Shown one piece after another: positions 1-10,795 of a DNA stretch of 64,000 nt; position 1 is the stretch's first letter, and each line of letters starts with the position of its first letter. The stretch comes from Cladopsammia gracilis. Lineage: Eukaryota; Cnidaria; Anthozoa; Scleractinia; Dendrophylliidae. The notes beneath the pieces were generated by a model, which had not been told where the DNA came from, ran no database searches, and worked only from the letters and a program-made list of their open reading frames with translations. The position numbers were made by a program, and so were the translations under genes. The stretch is taken from NCBI GenBank assembly GCA_022457155.1, contig JAJGOT010000168.1, positions 627,001 through 691,000 on the forward strand, given 5' to 3'.

Positions 1-119
1 TAAACAAAATGAAAGCCACTGCCATTCAAGGCAAACGGGTTGCAGCACAAATGATGCTAATGGCAAAAGCCTATGATAAGATAGTAAACGAATTGCAAAC
101 ACAGTTTGATGAAATGTAA
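1..119 (+). CDS. Small coiled-coil gene, 3' part of exon 2 (cut by the window start)
   Basis: This is identical to the second half of the exon at 7000-7217 and ends with the same TAA stop at 117-119. It encodes the last 38 residues of the 96-aa product, ending LQTQFDEM. It shows that the array continues upstream of the window. An AATAAA lies about 220 bases downstream, near 342, followed by A-rich sequence, as in the full copies. Confidence 0.7.
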   Translation, partial: NKMKATAIQGKRVAAQMMLMAKAYDKIVNELQTQFDEM

Positions 120-396
120 ACAAAAATTTTTTTTAAATATTTTCTTTTTCAAAGAGTTATTTCCTTTTAAAAACATGTTTTTTAATTTTCCACATGCTTA
201 ATCCTCAGGTATTAATTTGAAATATACAAGCCCAATTGTAGGTAAAAAAATTTTATAAAAATTTTTTCAAAATCTTGTAAACTTTATCATTGTTTTATAT
301 CTTTAAATTATAGCAGTTTTTAAACAAGACCTATTTTTAACAATAAAGCTAAATTAAAACTTCCCGCAATTTAATGTTTATGATCTTGCCTCCTCA
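120..396 (+). other. 3' UTR-like AT-rich stretch of the small gene
   Basis: AT-rich DNA between the stop codon and the minisatellite. It contains an AATAAA hexamer near 342 that could end the small gene's transcript. Nothing else is recognisable. The same stretch recurs at 7218-7494 and 14320-14596. Confidence 0.4.
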
Positions 397-2240
397 TTTT
401 ATTACTCAAATATCCTATTCCTATTATACCCCCATTCATATTATACACCAAACCCCTTTCTGTGTAAAACCATTTCTATTATATCCCTAATCCCTTCATA
501 CCCCTATTCCTATAACCCTACTCCTATTATAACCCATTCCTATTATATTGCCTTTCACATCATACCCCCATCCCCTTAATACCCCTATTCAAATTATACC
601 CCCATCCCCATTCCATTCATACCCCCTTTTCTTTCACACCCCATTCCTATTATATTGCCTTTCACATCATACCCCCATCCCCTTAATATTCAAATTATAC
701 CCCCATCCCCATTCCATTCATACCCCATTTCTTTCACACCCCATTCCTATTATATTACCTTTCACATCATACCCCCATCCCCTTAATACCCCTATTCAAA
801 TTATACCCCCATCCCCATTCCATTCATACCCCCATTTCTTTCACACCCCATTCCTATCACACCCCATTCCTAGTATACCCCCATTTATAATATTCCAATC
901 ATACCCCAATTCCTATTATACTGCCATTCCCATTATACCCCTATTTCAATCATACTGCCATACCTTATATATGCCCCCTTCCCTATTATGTCCCATTCCC
1001 TTCATACCGCCATTCCCATCATACTCCCAATCCAATCACAATCCCCTATTGCAAACTGGTAAGCTACCATTCCCGAACCTTTATACCCAGATTCCAGTTA
1101 GGACCTTGTTCCCGACATGCCCCCAGTCCTTTTCCCATTAAAATCGCATTTCTATTATACACCCAATCGCATCATATCCCACTTTTACCCCTGAGTGTTT
1201 ATTTTATGTAATACATAATATATATATATAATTTTATCTATACCCCACTCCTATTATAACCCATTTCTATTATATCGTTCTTCATATCATACCCCCATTC
1301 CCCTATTACTCCTATTCAACTTAAACTCCAATCATTTAGTATACTGACAATTATCCCAAGGTTTTCGCTCCCGTCATGCTTCTTTTTCCCATTGAAGTCT
1401 CACTTGTGTTATACACCCGGTCATATCGTGTCCTACATTTACTCATGAGTGTGTGGTTTATATGAGATATAAGAAACACATTTTTCTATGTCGGGGCTGC
1501 CACAGTGTTATTGTTGCCCCATCATGCTCCAAGTCCCATTACAATCTCCTACTACAGACTATTATACTGTCATTCCCAATATGCCCCTAATCCTTTCGTA
1601 CCCCAATTTTAATCATAATCTCATTCCCAACATACCCCCAGTCCTACTATACCCCAATCTTACCCCCATTCCTAACATACTAACCCATTTCCCGTCATAC
1701 CCCTATGCCTACTATACCCGTTTCAGACGTATCCCCCATTCCTATTATGGCTCCCATCTTTTTTAAAAAACTTATATTCCTATTATACATCCATTCCTAT
1801 ATACCCCTATTTTTTATTCCCCATACCTATTATACCCCCATTCCTATTACGTTTCATTCCCTTCATACCGCCATTTCCATCACATTCCTCTATTACTTGC
1901 TATTATACTGCCCTTCTCATTATACCCCCAATTCCTCCATACCCCAATTCTAATCATAACCTCATTCCCATCATACCCCCATTCCTACTATACCCCAGTC
2001 TTACCCATAGTTCTATCATATAGACCTATTCCCTTCATACCATCACACCTACTATACCCCTGTCCCTAACATATCCCCCATTCATGTTATACCCCCTTTC
2101 CTATTATACACACATCCCCTTTTTGTTGTACACCCATTTAATTATACCCCTATTCCCTTCATAGCCCTGTTCCTATACCCCACTCCTATTATAACCCATT
2201 CCTATTATATTGCCTTTCACGTCGTGGCCCCATTCCCTTG
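397..2240. repeat. Degenerate pyrimidine-rich minisatellite (CCCCATTCCTATTATAC-like), array copy 1
   Basis: About 1.8 kb of loosely repeated units of 17-20 bases built on the words CCCCATTCC and TATTATAC. Strand asymmetry is strong: the plus strand is C- and T-rich with little G. Open frames here (such as 548-1141, rich in Pro, His, Ser and Tyr) are products of low complexity and I do not annotate them as genes. A short TA run near 1210-1228 differs in length between array copies. Confidence 0.85.
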
Positions 2241-2522
2241 GTGCCCATGTTCAAGCTAAACCCCAATCCTTTAGTATACAGAGAATCATCCCAAGATTTC
2301 TGTTAATACTCTGGCTATATATAACTATAAAACTATTTTCAAATTAATTGACCCCAAATTAAAATCACCTCCTAGTTTATACCTTAAGTATACAGACAAT
2401 CAGCCAAAAAGATCAAACTAATCGAACTATTTTCAAATAGCTTACCCCAAAATTTTTAATCACCTCCTATTTTATATCTTAAATATACAGACAGTCAGTC
2501 AAAAAGTTCAAACTGGTCAAAC

Positions 2523-3160
2523 TAACATTATTATTGCTACTATTATCATTGTTACCATTATTATTGCTACCATTATTATTGCTACTATTATCATTGTTAC
2601 CATTATTATTGCTACCATTATTATTGCTACTATTATTAATGTTACCATTGTTGTTATCATTGTTGTTGCTACTATTATTGTTACCATTGTTGTTGTCATT
2701 GTTATTGCTACTATTATTATTGTTATCATTGTTATTGCTACTATTATTATTGTTATCATTATTATTACCATTGTTACCATTATTATTGCTGCCATTATTA
2801 TTGGTACTATTATTATTATTATCATTGTTGTTGTCATTATTGTTACCATTATTATTGCTACTATTATTATTGTTACCATTACTGTTACCAATATTGTTAT
2901 CATTATTATTTTTACTACTACTCACCGGATAACTCCATGAATTGTGATCCACTCAGTCCAATTACCATTACTTATTGTTATCATTATTGTTATCATTGTT
3001 ATTACTGCTATTATTATTGTTACCATTTTTGTCATCATTATTGTCATCATTTTTACTGCTATTATTGTTACCGTTATTGTTATCATTATGATGCTGCTGT
3101 TGTTGTTTGCCATTATTATTATCATTATTGTTATCATTATTATTGCTAATATTGTCACTA
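2523..3160. repeat. Degenerate ATT/GTT/ACC trinucleotide tract, array copy 1
   Basis: Two blocks (2523-2930 and about 2965-3160) of trinucleotides mostly of the form RTT, ACC, GCT and ATT. Because all units are three bases long, several frames stay open: the minus strand reads as a 157-residue Asn/Ser/Gly/Asp-rich string at 2479-2952, another minus frame reads Ile/Thr/Val/Met, and a plus frame reads poly-Leu. Having all these frames open points to a microsatellite, not a selected protein. A short repeated motif (ATACAGACAGTCAG-like, followed by AAAAGTTCAAAC) occurs about five times around it (2395-3330). Confidence 0.85.
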
Positions 3161-3336
3161 TGCCCCTGATTAAACCAAAATTGTGGATGCCTCCTAGTTC
3201 ATACTTTAAAAATACAGACAGTCAACCAAAAAGTTCAAACAGATGAAACTATTTTCAAATAGCTAATTCCAGATTTTAATCACCTCCTAATTTATACTTT
3301 AATATACAGACAGTCAGCTAATAAATTCAAACCAAA

Positions 3337-3693
3337 CTGAACTACTAATCCATATGTGGGGCCATACCTACATATGGCAACTATGTCCAACCTATGAAAC
3401 TACCCTCTGTGCGCCCGTTCTGTCAGGTCCTTTTGATCATACGACGTGGGGATGCTGTAGAAGAACATTGCACTGGTGCGCCAGGCTTCCCATTGGGTTG
3501 CTTGTAAAAATCAGAAGGGGTGTTTCAGGGAAGGGTATCATGGTTGTAAATCTTTTCATTATTTTTCATTGTTATTGACTGTCTAAAACACTTTATCTAA
3601 ATAAATATTTTATTCATCCTCTGTTATAAGATAGCAAAAACAAAACAAAAATCATTATAATGACATTAAATAATTATATAGCATCACATTATT
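3337..3693. other. Spacer and 3' end of the RT transcript
   Basis: Unique sequence between the trinucleotide tract and the RT stop codon. On the minus strand an AATAAA lies at 3614-3609, about 80 bases after the RT stop, a plausible polyadenylation signal. A 74-codon plus frame (3354-3578) has no recognisable similarity. The same arrangement recurs at 10439-10795, with AATAAA at 10716-10711. Confidence 0.45.
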
Positions 3694-6168
3694 TCAGAAA
3701 AACCCAAATTGTTCCATCTTTTTATGTAAAATTCTCCTTGTACTAAATATATTCCTTAATTTTGGCTTAACCTTTTTAGCTATAATTAATCTATTTGGTA
3801 AGATTAACCCCCTCATAGCCTGTTTCAAAATTCGTTCTACAAACCAAGTTTCTCTTGTATCCTTATCATATAGCATAGGATATACCAGTAACCGTTTTTG
3901 CTCCCGCCCACTGCACCCTCTCATTAGCCTCTTTCTCCCCTCATCATAGCTTAAAAAATTTCGTTTCAAAAATCCCTCATGATATCCAATTTTTCTCAAT
4001 CTCTTATAAAATAACCCTACCGAAGTCATGTAGTCCTCTTTTGTTAGAGAATTTCTGATGTAACGCAAACATTCTGTTCTTATTAACCCTTTAAATACAT
4101 GTTTATCATGATTAGATGTAGGGTTTATATATGAAAATTTATGAAACTTCTTAAAAAAGGTTCTATAATGGATCATCCCTGTACTAGCAGTTAAGTCATC
4201 TATAGCTAAACGTAAATCTAAAAATTCACATGTAACCCTATTTATTTTAATAGTGATTACTAAGTTAATTGGATAAAATAGCATTAGCTTGCTTATCTCG
4301 TTTAAAATTAGATTAGTTTCATTAACAGTAAATAAGATTATCCCATCATCTGCATATCTTTTCAAAAATCTAACTAAAGTGCTGTCATATACCAAAAAAT
4401 ACTTATACTCAGAATAAAGAAGAACTAAATCACTAATCTCCTTACTAAAATAACAACCCATACTTACTCCCTTCACTTGTCTATACAAATTTACACCCAC
4501 ATTAAAATAATTCCATTCATTACAAAAAGTGTATAGATCTAAAATCAACTCTATCTCTCCCTTAGGTATATTTAAAATAAAAGCTAATTCCCTTAGAGTT
4601 TTCTCAGCATCCTCAAACAAAATATTTGTATATAGATCTTTAAAATCAAAAGATACAAAACAATTTTTGTTACAATCCTTTATATGTACACGTTTCATTA
4701 CATCTATTAACTCAGAACTATTTTTTAAAACAGAAATAGGCATATAATGTAATTTCAAATAATTTTGAAAACTATCCATTATTGACCGAAGTTTAACTTG
4801 TAAAAATTTTGAGGCATCTATTGTACACCATCCATACCCAGTAATAATTGGCCTCCCAGTCAACTCCATTTCTATCCCACTACAAGCCATTTTTGGTAAT
4901 TTATGAACCTTTGGCATTATGTTCATACTAGGTAGCACATAATCATCTAATGAATTTTTACATACTCTAAACCCCTCTAAGTCTCTCATAGATAAATTCC
5001 TCCTATGTCTCCCCAAAATCTTTGACAAAGCTACTCGACAATTGTGCTTTATCCCATCTACTAGATCCAAACCACCTACCCTCTCATAAAATTCAGATTT
5101 TAAATGCCTATCATATTCCCCCTTATACCAACCCACAGAATTTAGAGACCAACCCATCTTCTTATCGCTTTCTCTCAGGACATACCTATCATCATTCCCT
5201 AATCTTTTTAATGTATACATGCCATCCAGCAGTTGCCCATCCTTGCTTTTTTGAATGGAAAATCTTATATCTCTCAAGCTATGTACATTACAATAATCCA
5301 CTATTTTTAATGCCTTATAAATAAATCTCCTATCATAATATCCTATTTTAGGATGAGAAAGATAATAAAGTATCTTTCGTCTAATAGATGTTACCTTCAT
5401 ATATGAACCATTTAAACTAGGTAAACAATTAATAAAAGATCTCCCCCCCGTCAGTGAAACTACATATTTTAGTAATGCCATTTCTGTATGTTGTTTAATT
5501 AATTTTTGTTTACGAAACAAGGAACTCTTCTTACTGTCCCTCATTACATATCCACCACTCTGATTTAAGATCCGTCTTTCATTACTATTCATCTTATATT
5601 TTGTAAAATTATGTAGATTTGTCCTATCCCTGCATCTCTCAGTTTCGTATTCCAAATTGATCTCTATTAAACGTAGATGAAAAATCCCTTGCTTAGTCTC
5701 CTCATGAATTATCTCCTCCCTTTCTCTCAACAGTCTCATATAATTGTTTATGACCTTTTTTATTTCCCCACTGTACACTAGATTTCCTCTTTTCTGTTTC
5801 CTCATTTGAGTTTTGCTAATAGGATTTCCTCTATTCCTGGTTCTCAACAGTTTCATTTCAGAAGATAGCAATTCAATTCTCCTATCCACTATTTCTTTCA
5901 TATGTCCCTCCAAAATTGTTGCTTTTTCTTTCAGCTCTTGTCTCCTCCTCTTTATATCATTGTTGTTTTCTTCATTTCCAGCACTCACTTGTCCAGATTT
6001 AGCAATATATTCTTCTCCATTATCTTTTTCAAATTTAAAAATCTCAAGCTTGATTTGTGCCAAGGTTGTGTATAACTCACTTATATGGAATAATTCGTGT
6101 TTCAATATAGTTGTAATTGATCTATTCTGTAAAACTTTAAGTTTCCATTTCTGTAAGGACAACGGCAT
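3694..6168 (-). CDS. Penelope-like reverse transcriptase, no GIY-YIG domain (array copy 1)
   Basis: An intact 824-aa protein. The N-terminal third is Lys/Arg/Glu-rich and partly coiled coil. The RT core follows in Penelope order: MPKVHKLP and GRPIITGYG (fingers), FVSFDFKDLYTNI near residues 500-515 (first catalytic Asp with the LYTNI signature), RQVKGVSMGCYFS, then RYADDGIILF (catalytic Asp pair), and EFLDLRL with a thumb containing INPTSNHDKHVFKG and GLIRTECLRYIR. The C-terminus (about 80 residues, basic) stops where most Penelope-like elements begin a GIY-YIG endonuclease, and no such motif is present. Endonuclease-less Penelope elements (Athena, Coprina) are known from other lineages and are telomere-linked, but no telomeric repeats occur here. 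Copies 1 and 2 encode the same protein, so the frame is either under selection or very young. Polyadenylation signal at 3614-3609. It diverges from the small gene starting at 6496. Confidence 0.85.
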   Translation of the reverse strand: MPLSLQKWKLKVLQNRSITTILKHELFHISELYTTLAQIKLEIFKFEKDNGEEYIAKSGQVSAGNEENNNDIKRRRQELKEKATILEGHMKEIVDRRIELLSSEMKLLRTRNRGNPISKTQMRKQKRGNLVYSGEIKKVINNYMRLLREREEIIHEETKQGIFHLRLIEINLEYETERCRDRTNLHNFTKYKMNSNERRILNQSGGYVMRDSKKSSLFRKQKLIKQHTEMALLKYVVSLTGGRSFINCLPSLNGSYMKVTSIRRKILYYLSHPKIGYYDRRFIYKALKIVDYCNVHSLRDIRFSIQKSKDGQLLDGMYTLKRLGNDDRYVLRESDKKMGWSLNSVGWYKGEYDRHLKSEFYERVGGLDLVDGIKHNCRVALSKILGRHRRNLSMRDLEGFRVCKNSLDDYVLPSMNIMPKVHKLPKMACSGIEMELTGRPIITGYGWCTIDASKFLQVKLRSIMDSFQNYLKLHYMPISVLKNSSELIDVMKRVHIKDCNKNCFVSFDFKDLYTNILFEDAEKTLRELAFILNIPKGEIELILDLYTFCNEWNYFNVGVNLYRQVKGVSMGCYFSKEISDLVLLYSEYKYFLVYDSTLVRFLKRYADDGIILFTVNETNLILNEISKLMLFYPINLVITIKINRVTCEFLDLRLAIDDLTASTGMIHYRTFFKKFHKFSYINPTSNHDKHVFKGLIRTECLRYIRNSLTKEDYMTSVGLFYKRLRKIGYHEGFLKRNFLSYDEGRKRLMRGCSGREQKRLLVYPMLYDKDTRETWFVERILKQAMRGLILPNRLIIAKKVKPKLRNIFSTRRILHKKMEQFGFF

Positions 6169-6495
6169 TTTTAAAAAAACATCCGTTACCTCAAAGCTAT
6201 TTAAATGTCTACCGTTAAATTTTCTATCTGCACGAGCATAAACTAGCTATTTTTCGAATTAAATTCAAATTTTTCATCTACGTGTAAAAATGTCGTCTTT
6301 ATCACGTCGTCATTCAAAACTATCGTAATTTCGTTTATCACTCATCAGTCGAGACCTAACCTGAGCACTAGCCTGAACCATAAAAGTCTTTAAGGTAAAT
6401 TTTTTAAAAAGAATGGTTTCTTAACCTTTGCTTGCAATAATTATAAAATAATTTAACGCAAGAGTAGCTTTTGCTTACCATTTTTCTTGTTACCA
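6169..6495. promoter_or_regulatory. Divergent intergenic region between RT gene and small gene
   Basis: 327 bases separate the RT start codon (minus) from the small gene's ATG (plus), so this stretch probably holds both promoters. It is AT-rich, with no clear TATA box at a fitting distance. The whole stretch is conserved in copy 2 at 13271-13597. Promoter function is inferred only from the head-to-head layout. Confidence 0.4.
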
Positions 6496-7217
6496 ATGCC
6501 AGAAACATCAGTTTTAAGTCATGAACTCCACACCCTCTTCATCGAAAAGAAAGTGCTCGGAAAATCAGGTAATTTTTCCCTTATAAAAACTATTTAAAGA
6601 CTAAAGGTATCTTTAACAGGTAAAAAGCACGTAGGGCTCAGCTGTATGGTACCATGACAGCGTTGAAACGTGTGGAAAATAGGTAAACTCGGTGTATTTA
6701 TTTTTCTTCGAGTCGGTATCCCTCCCAGTCCACCTCGGGTTTTTCATTTCTTCGGTACCAATCCTCCCCCCTGCTCTCTTGACCTATTTTCCTTGATTGC
6801 CTTCTGAGCTCCTGAAGAGACAAGGCTTTCAATTTTTTACCTTTTATTAAAGATATTTTTAGTTTGTTTTAAAACTGTAATGAGCTCATTACATTACACT
6901 AGATATAATTAATAAATAAAAAATATAAAATGGTTATTTATTTTTTAACCATCGCATTCCCCTGTCTTTTAAACATTGTTTTAACATAGCTAACACCAGA
7001 ACAAAAAAAGGAAATTGATGAGCTAATGACGGTGTTGGAATCTGCTGGGTATCAGAAAGACGAGAGGGATTGCAGAAAAGAAGAGTTCAAACAGAAACTA
7101 AACAAAATGAAAGCCACTGCCATTCAAGGCAAACGGGTTGCAGCACAAATGATGCTAATGGCAAAAGCCTATGATAAGATAGTAAACGAATTGCAAACAC
7201 AGTTTGATGAAATGTAA
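6496..7217 (+). CDS. Small two-exon gene, 96-aa coiled-coil protein (array copy 1)
   Basis: Exon 1 is 6496-6568 (ATG, 24 codons plus one base), beginning MPETSVLSHELHTL and ending at a CAG/GTAATT donor. Exon 2 is 7000-7217, after a CACCAG acceptor. The leftover G joins AA to give Glu, so the frame continues as EQKKEIDELMTVLESAGY and stops at TAA. The 431-base intron is AT-rich. The product is charged and helical (heptad-like Leu/Met/Lys/Glu pattern, AAQMMLMAKAYDKIVNEL near the C-terminus) with no signal peptide or membrane segment. I do not recognise the family. Phase agreement, start context and a downstream AATAAA at 7440-7445 support a real gene. More exons are possible, and a role with the neighbouring RT is only a guess from co-duplication. 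Confidence 0.6.
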
Positions 7218-7494
7218 ACAAAAATTTTTTTTAAATATTTTCTTTTTCAAAGAGTTATTTCCTTTTAAAAACATGTTTTTTAATTTTCCACATGCTTAAT
7301 CCTCAGGTATTAATTTGAAATATACAAGCCCAATTGTAGGTAAAAAAATTTTATAAAAATTTTTTCAAAATCTTGTAAACTTTATCATTGTTTTATATCT
7401 TTAAATTATAGCAGTTTTTAAACAAGACCTATTTTTAACAATAAAGCTAAATTAAAACTTCCCGCAATTTAATGTTTATGATCTTGCCTCCTCA

Positions 7495-9343
7495 TTTTAT
7501 TACTCAAATATCCTATTCCTATTATACCCCCATTCATATTATACACCAAACCCCTTTCTGTGTAAAACCATTTCTATTATATCCCTAATCCCTTCATACC
7601 CCTATTCCTATAACCCTACTCCTATTATAACCCATTCCTATTATATTGCCTTTCACATCATACCCCCATCCCCTTAATACCCCTATTCAAATTATACCCC
7701 CATCCCCATTCCATTCATACCCCCTTTTCTTTCACACCCCATTCCTATTATATTGCCTTTCACATCATACCCCCATCCCCTTAATATTCAAATTATACCC
7801 CCATCCCCATTCCATTCATACCCCCATTTCTTTCACACCCCATTCCTATTATATTACCTTTCACATCATACCCCCATCCCCTTAATACCCCTATTCAAAT
7901 TATACCCCCATCCCCATTCCATTCATACCCCCATTTCTTTCACACCCCATTCCTATCACACCCCATTCCTAGTATACCCCCATTTATAATATTCCAATCA
8001 TACCCCAATTCCTATTATACTGCCATTCCCATTATACCCCTATTTCAATCATACTGCCATACCTTATATATGCCCCCCTTCCCTATTATGTCCCATTCCC
8101 TTCATACCGCCATTCCCATCATACTCCCAATCCAATCACAATCCCCTATTGCAAACTGGTAAGCTACCATTCCCGAACCTTTATACCCAGATTCCAGTTA
8201 GGACCTTGTTCCCGACATGCCCCCAGTCCTTTTCCCATTAAAATCGCATTTCTATTATACACCCAATCGCATCATATCCCACTTTTACCCCTGAGTGTTT
8301 ATTTTATGTAATACATATATATATATATATAATTTTATCTATACCCCACTCCTATTATAACCCATTTCTATTATATCGTTCTTCATATCATACCCCCATT
8401 CCCCTATTACTCCTATTCAACTTAAACTCCAATCATTTAGTATACTGACAATTATCCCAAGGTTTTCGCTCCCGTCATGCTTCTTTTTCCCATTGAAGTC
8501 TCACTTGTGTTATACACCCGGTCATATCGTGTCCTACATTTACTCATGAGTGTGTGGTTTATATGAGATATAAGAAACACATTTTTCTATGTCGGGGCTG
8601 CCACAGTGTTATTGTTGCCCCATCATGCTCCAAGTCCCATTACAATCTCCTACTACAGACTATTATACTGTCATTCCCAATATGCCCCTAATCCTTTCGT
8701 ACCCCAATTTTAATCATAATCTCATTCCCAACATACCCCCAGTCCTACTATACCCCAATCTTACCCCCATTCCTAACATACTAACCCATTTCCCGTCATA
8801 CCCCTATGCCTACTATACCCGTTTCAGACGTATCCCCCATTCCTATTATGGCTCCCATCTTTTTTAAAAAACTTATATTCCTATTATACATCCATTCCTA
8901 TATACCCCTATTTTTTATTCCCCATACCTATTATACCCCCATTCCTATTACGTTTCATTCCCTTCATACCGCCATTTCCATCACATTCCTCTATTACTTG
9001 CTATTATACTGCCCTTCTCATTATACCCCCAATTCCTCCATACCCCAATTCTAATCATAACCTCATTCCCATCATACCCCCATTCCTACTATACCCCAGT
9101 CTTACCCATAGTTCTATCATATAGACCTATTCCCTTCATACCATCACACCTACTATACCCCTGTCCCTAACATATCCCCCATTCATGTTATACCCCCTTT
9201 CCTATTATACACACATCCCCTTTTTGTTGTACACCCATTTAATTATACCCCTATTCCCTTCATAGCCCTGTTCCTATACCCCCACTCCTATTATAACCCA
9301 TTCCTATTATATTGCCTTTCACGTCGTGGCCCCATTCCCTTGG
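7495..9343. repeat. Pyrimidine-rich minisatellite, array copy 2
   Basis: Copy of the tract at 397-2240. It differs by single C insertions and by a longer uninterrupted TA run near 8318-8331, the sort of change expected from replication slippage. Confidence 0.85.
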
Positions 9344-9624
9344 TGCCCATGTTCAAGCTAAACCCCAATCCTTTAGTATACAGAGAATCATCCCAAGATT
9401 TCTGTTAATACTCTGGCTATATATAACTATAAAACTATTTTCAAATTAATTGACCCCAAATTAAAATCACCTCCTAGTTTATACCTTAAGTATACAGACA
9501 ATCAGCCAAAAAGATCAAACTAATCGAACTATTTTCAAATAGCTTACCCCAAAATTTTTAATCACCTCCTATTTTATATCTTAAATATACAGACAGTCAG
9601 TCAAAAAGTTCAAACTGGTCAAAC

Positions 9625-10262
9625 TAACATTATTATTGCTACTATTATCATTGTTACCATTATTATTGCTACCATTATTATTGCTACTATTATCATTGTT
9701 ACCATTATTATTGCTACCATTATTATTGCTACTATTATTAATGTTACCATTGTTGTTATCATTGTTGTTGCTACTATTATTGTTACCATTGTTGTTGTCA
9801 TTGTTATTGCTACTATTATTATTGTTATCATTGTTATTGCTACTATTATTATTGTTATCATTATTATTACCATTGTTACCATTATTATTGCTGCCATTAT
9901 TATTGGTACTATTATTATTATTATCATTGTTGTTGTCATTATTGTTACCATTATTATTGCTACTATTATTATTGTTACCATTACTGTTACCAATATTGTT
10001 ATCATTATTATTTTTACTACTACTCACCGGATAACTCCATGAATTGTGATCCACTCAGTCCAATTACCATTACTTATTGTTATCATTATTGTTATCATTG
10101 TTATTACTGCTATTATTATTGTTACCATTTTTGTCATCATTATTGTCATCATTTTTACTGCTATTATTGTTACCGTTATTGTTATCATTATGATGCTGCT
10201 GTTGTTGTTTGCCATTATTATTATCATTATTGTTATCATTATTATTGCTAATATTGTCACTA
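9625..10262. repeat. Trinucleotide tract, array copy 2
   Basis: Copy of 2523-3160 with no difference that I noticed. The Asn-rich minus frame (9581-10054) and poly-Leu plus frame (9636-10034) recur unchanged and are treated as low-complexity artefacts. Confidence 0.85.
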
Positions 10263-10795
10263 TGCCCCTGATTAAACCAAAATTGTGGATGCCTCCTAGT
10301 TCATACTTTAAAAATACAGACAGTCAACCAAAAAGTTCAAACAGATGAAACTATTTTCAAATAGCTAATTCCAGATTTTAATCACCTCCTAATTTATACT
10401 TTAATATACAGACAGTCAGCTAATAAATTCAAACCAAACTGAACTACTAATCCATATGTGGGGCCATACCTACATATGGCAACTATGTCCAACCTATGAA
10501 ACTACCCTCTGTGCGCCCGTTCTGTCAGGTCCTTTTGATCATACGACGTGGGGATGCTGTAGAAGAACATTGCACTGGTGCGCCAGGCTTCCCATTGGGT
10601 TGCTTGTAAAAATCAGAAGGGGTGTTTCAGGGAAGGGTATCATGGTTGTAAATCTTTTCATTATTTTTCATTGTTATTGACTGTCTAAAACACTTTATCT
10701 AAATAAATATTTTATTCATCCTCTGTTATAAGATAGCAAAAACAAAACAAAAATCATTATAATGACATTAAATAATTATATAGCATCACATTATT

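Noticed and set aside
548..1141. Pro/His/Ser/Tyr-rich frame of 197 codons
   Set aside because: Product of a degenerate pyrimidine minisatellite; single-base changes break the frame in the other two array copies.
2479..2952. 157-residue Asn/Ser/Gly-rich protein on the minus strand (also 9581-10054 and 16683-17156)
   Set aside because: Other frames of the same tract are open too (poly-Leu, Ile/Thr/Val), which is what a trinucleotide microsatellite gives; no start context or domain.
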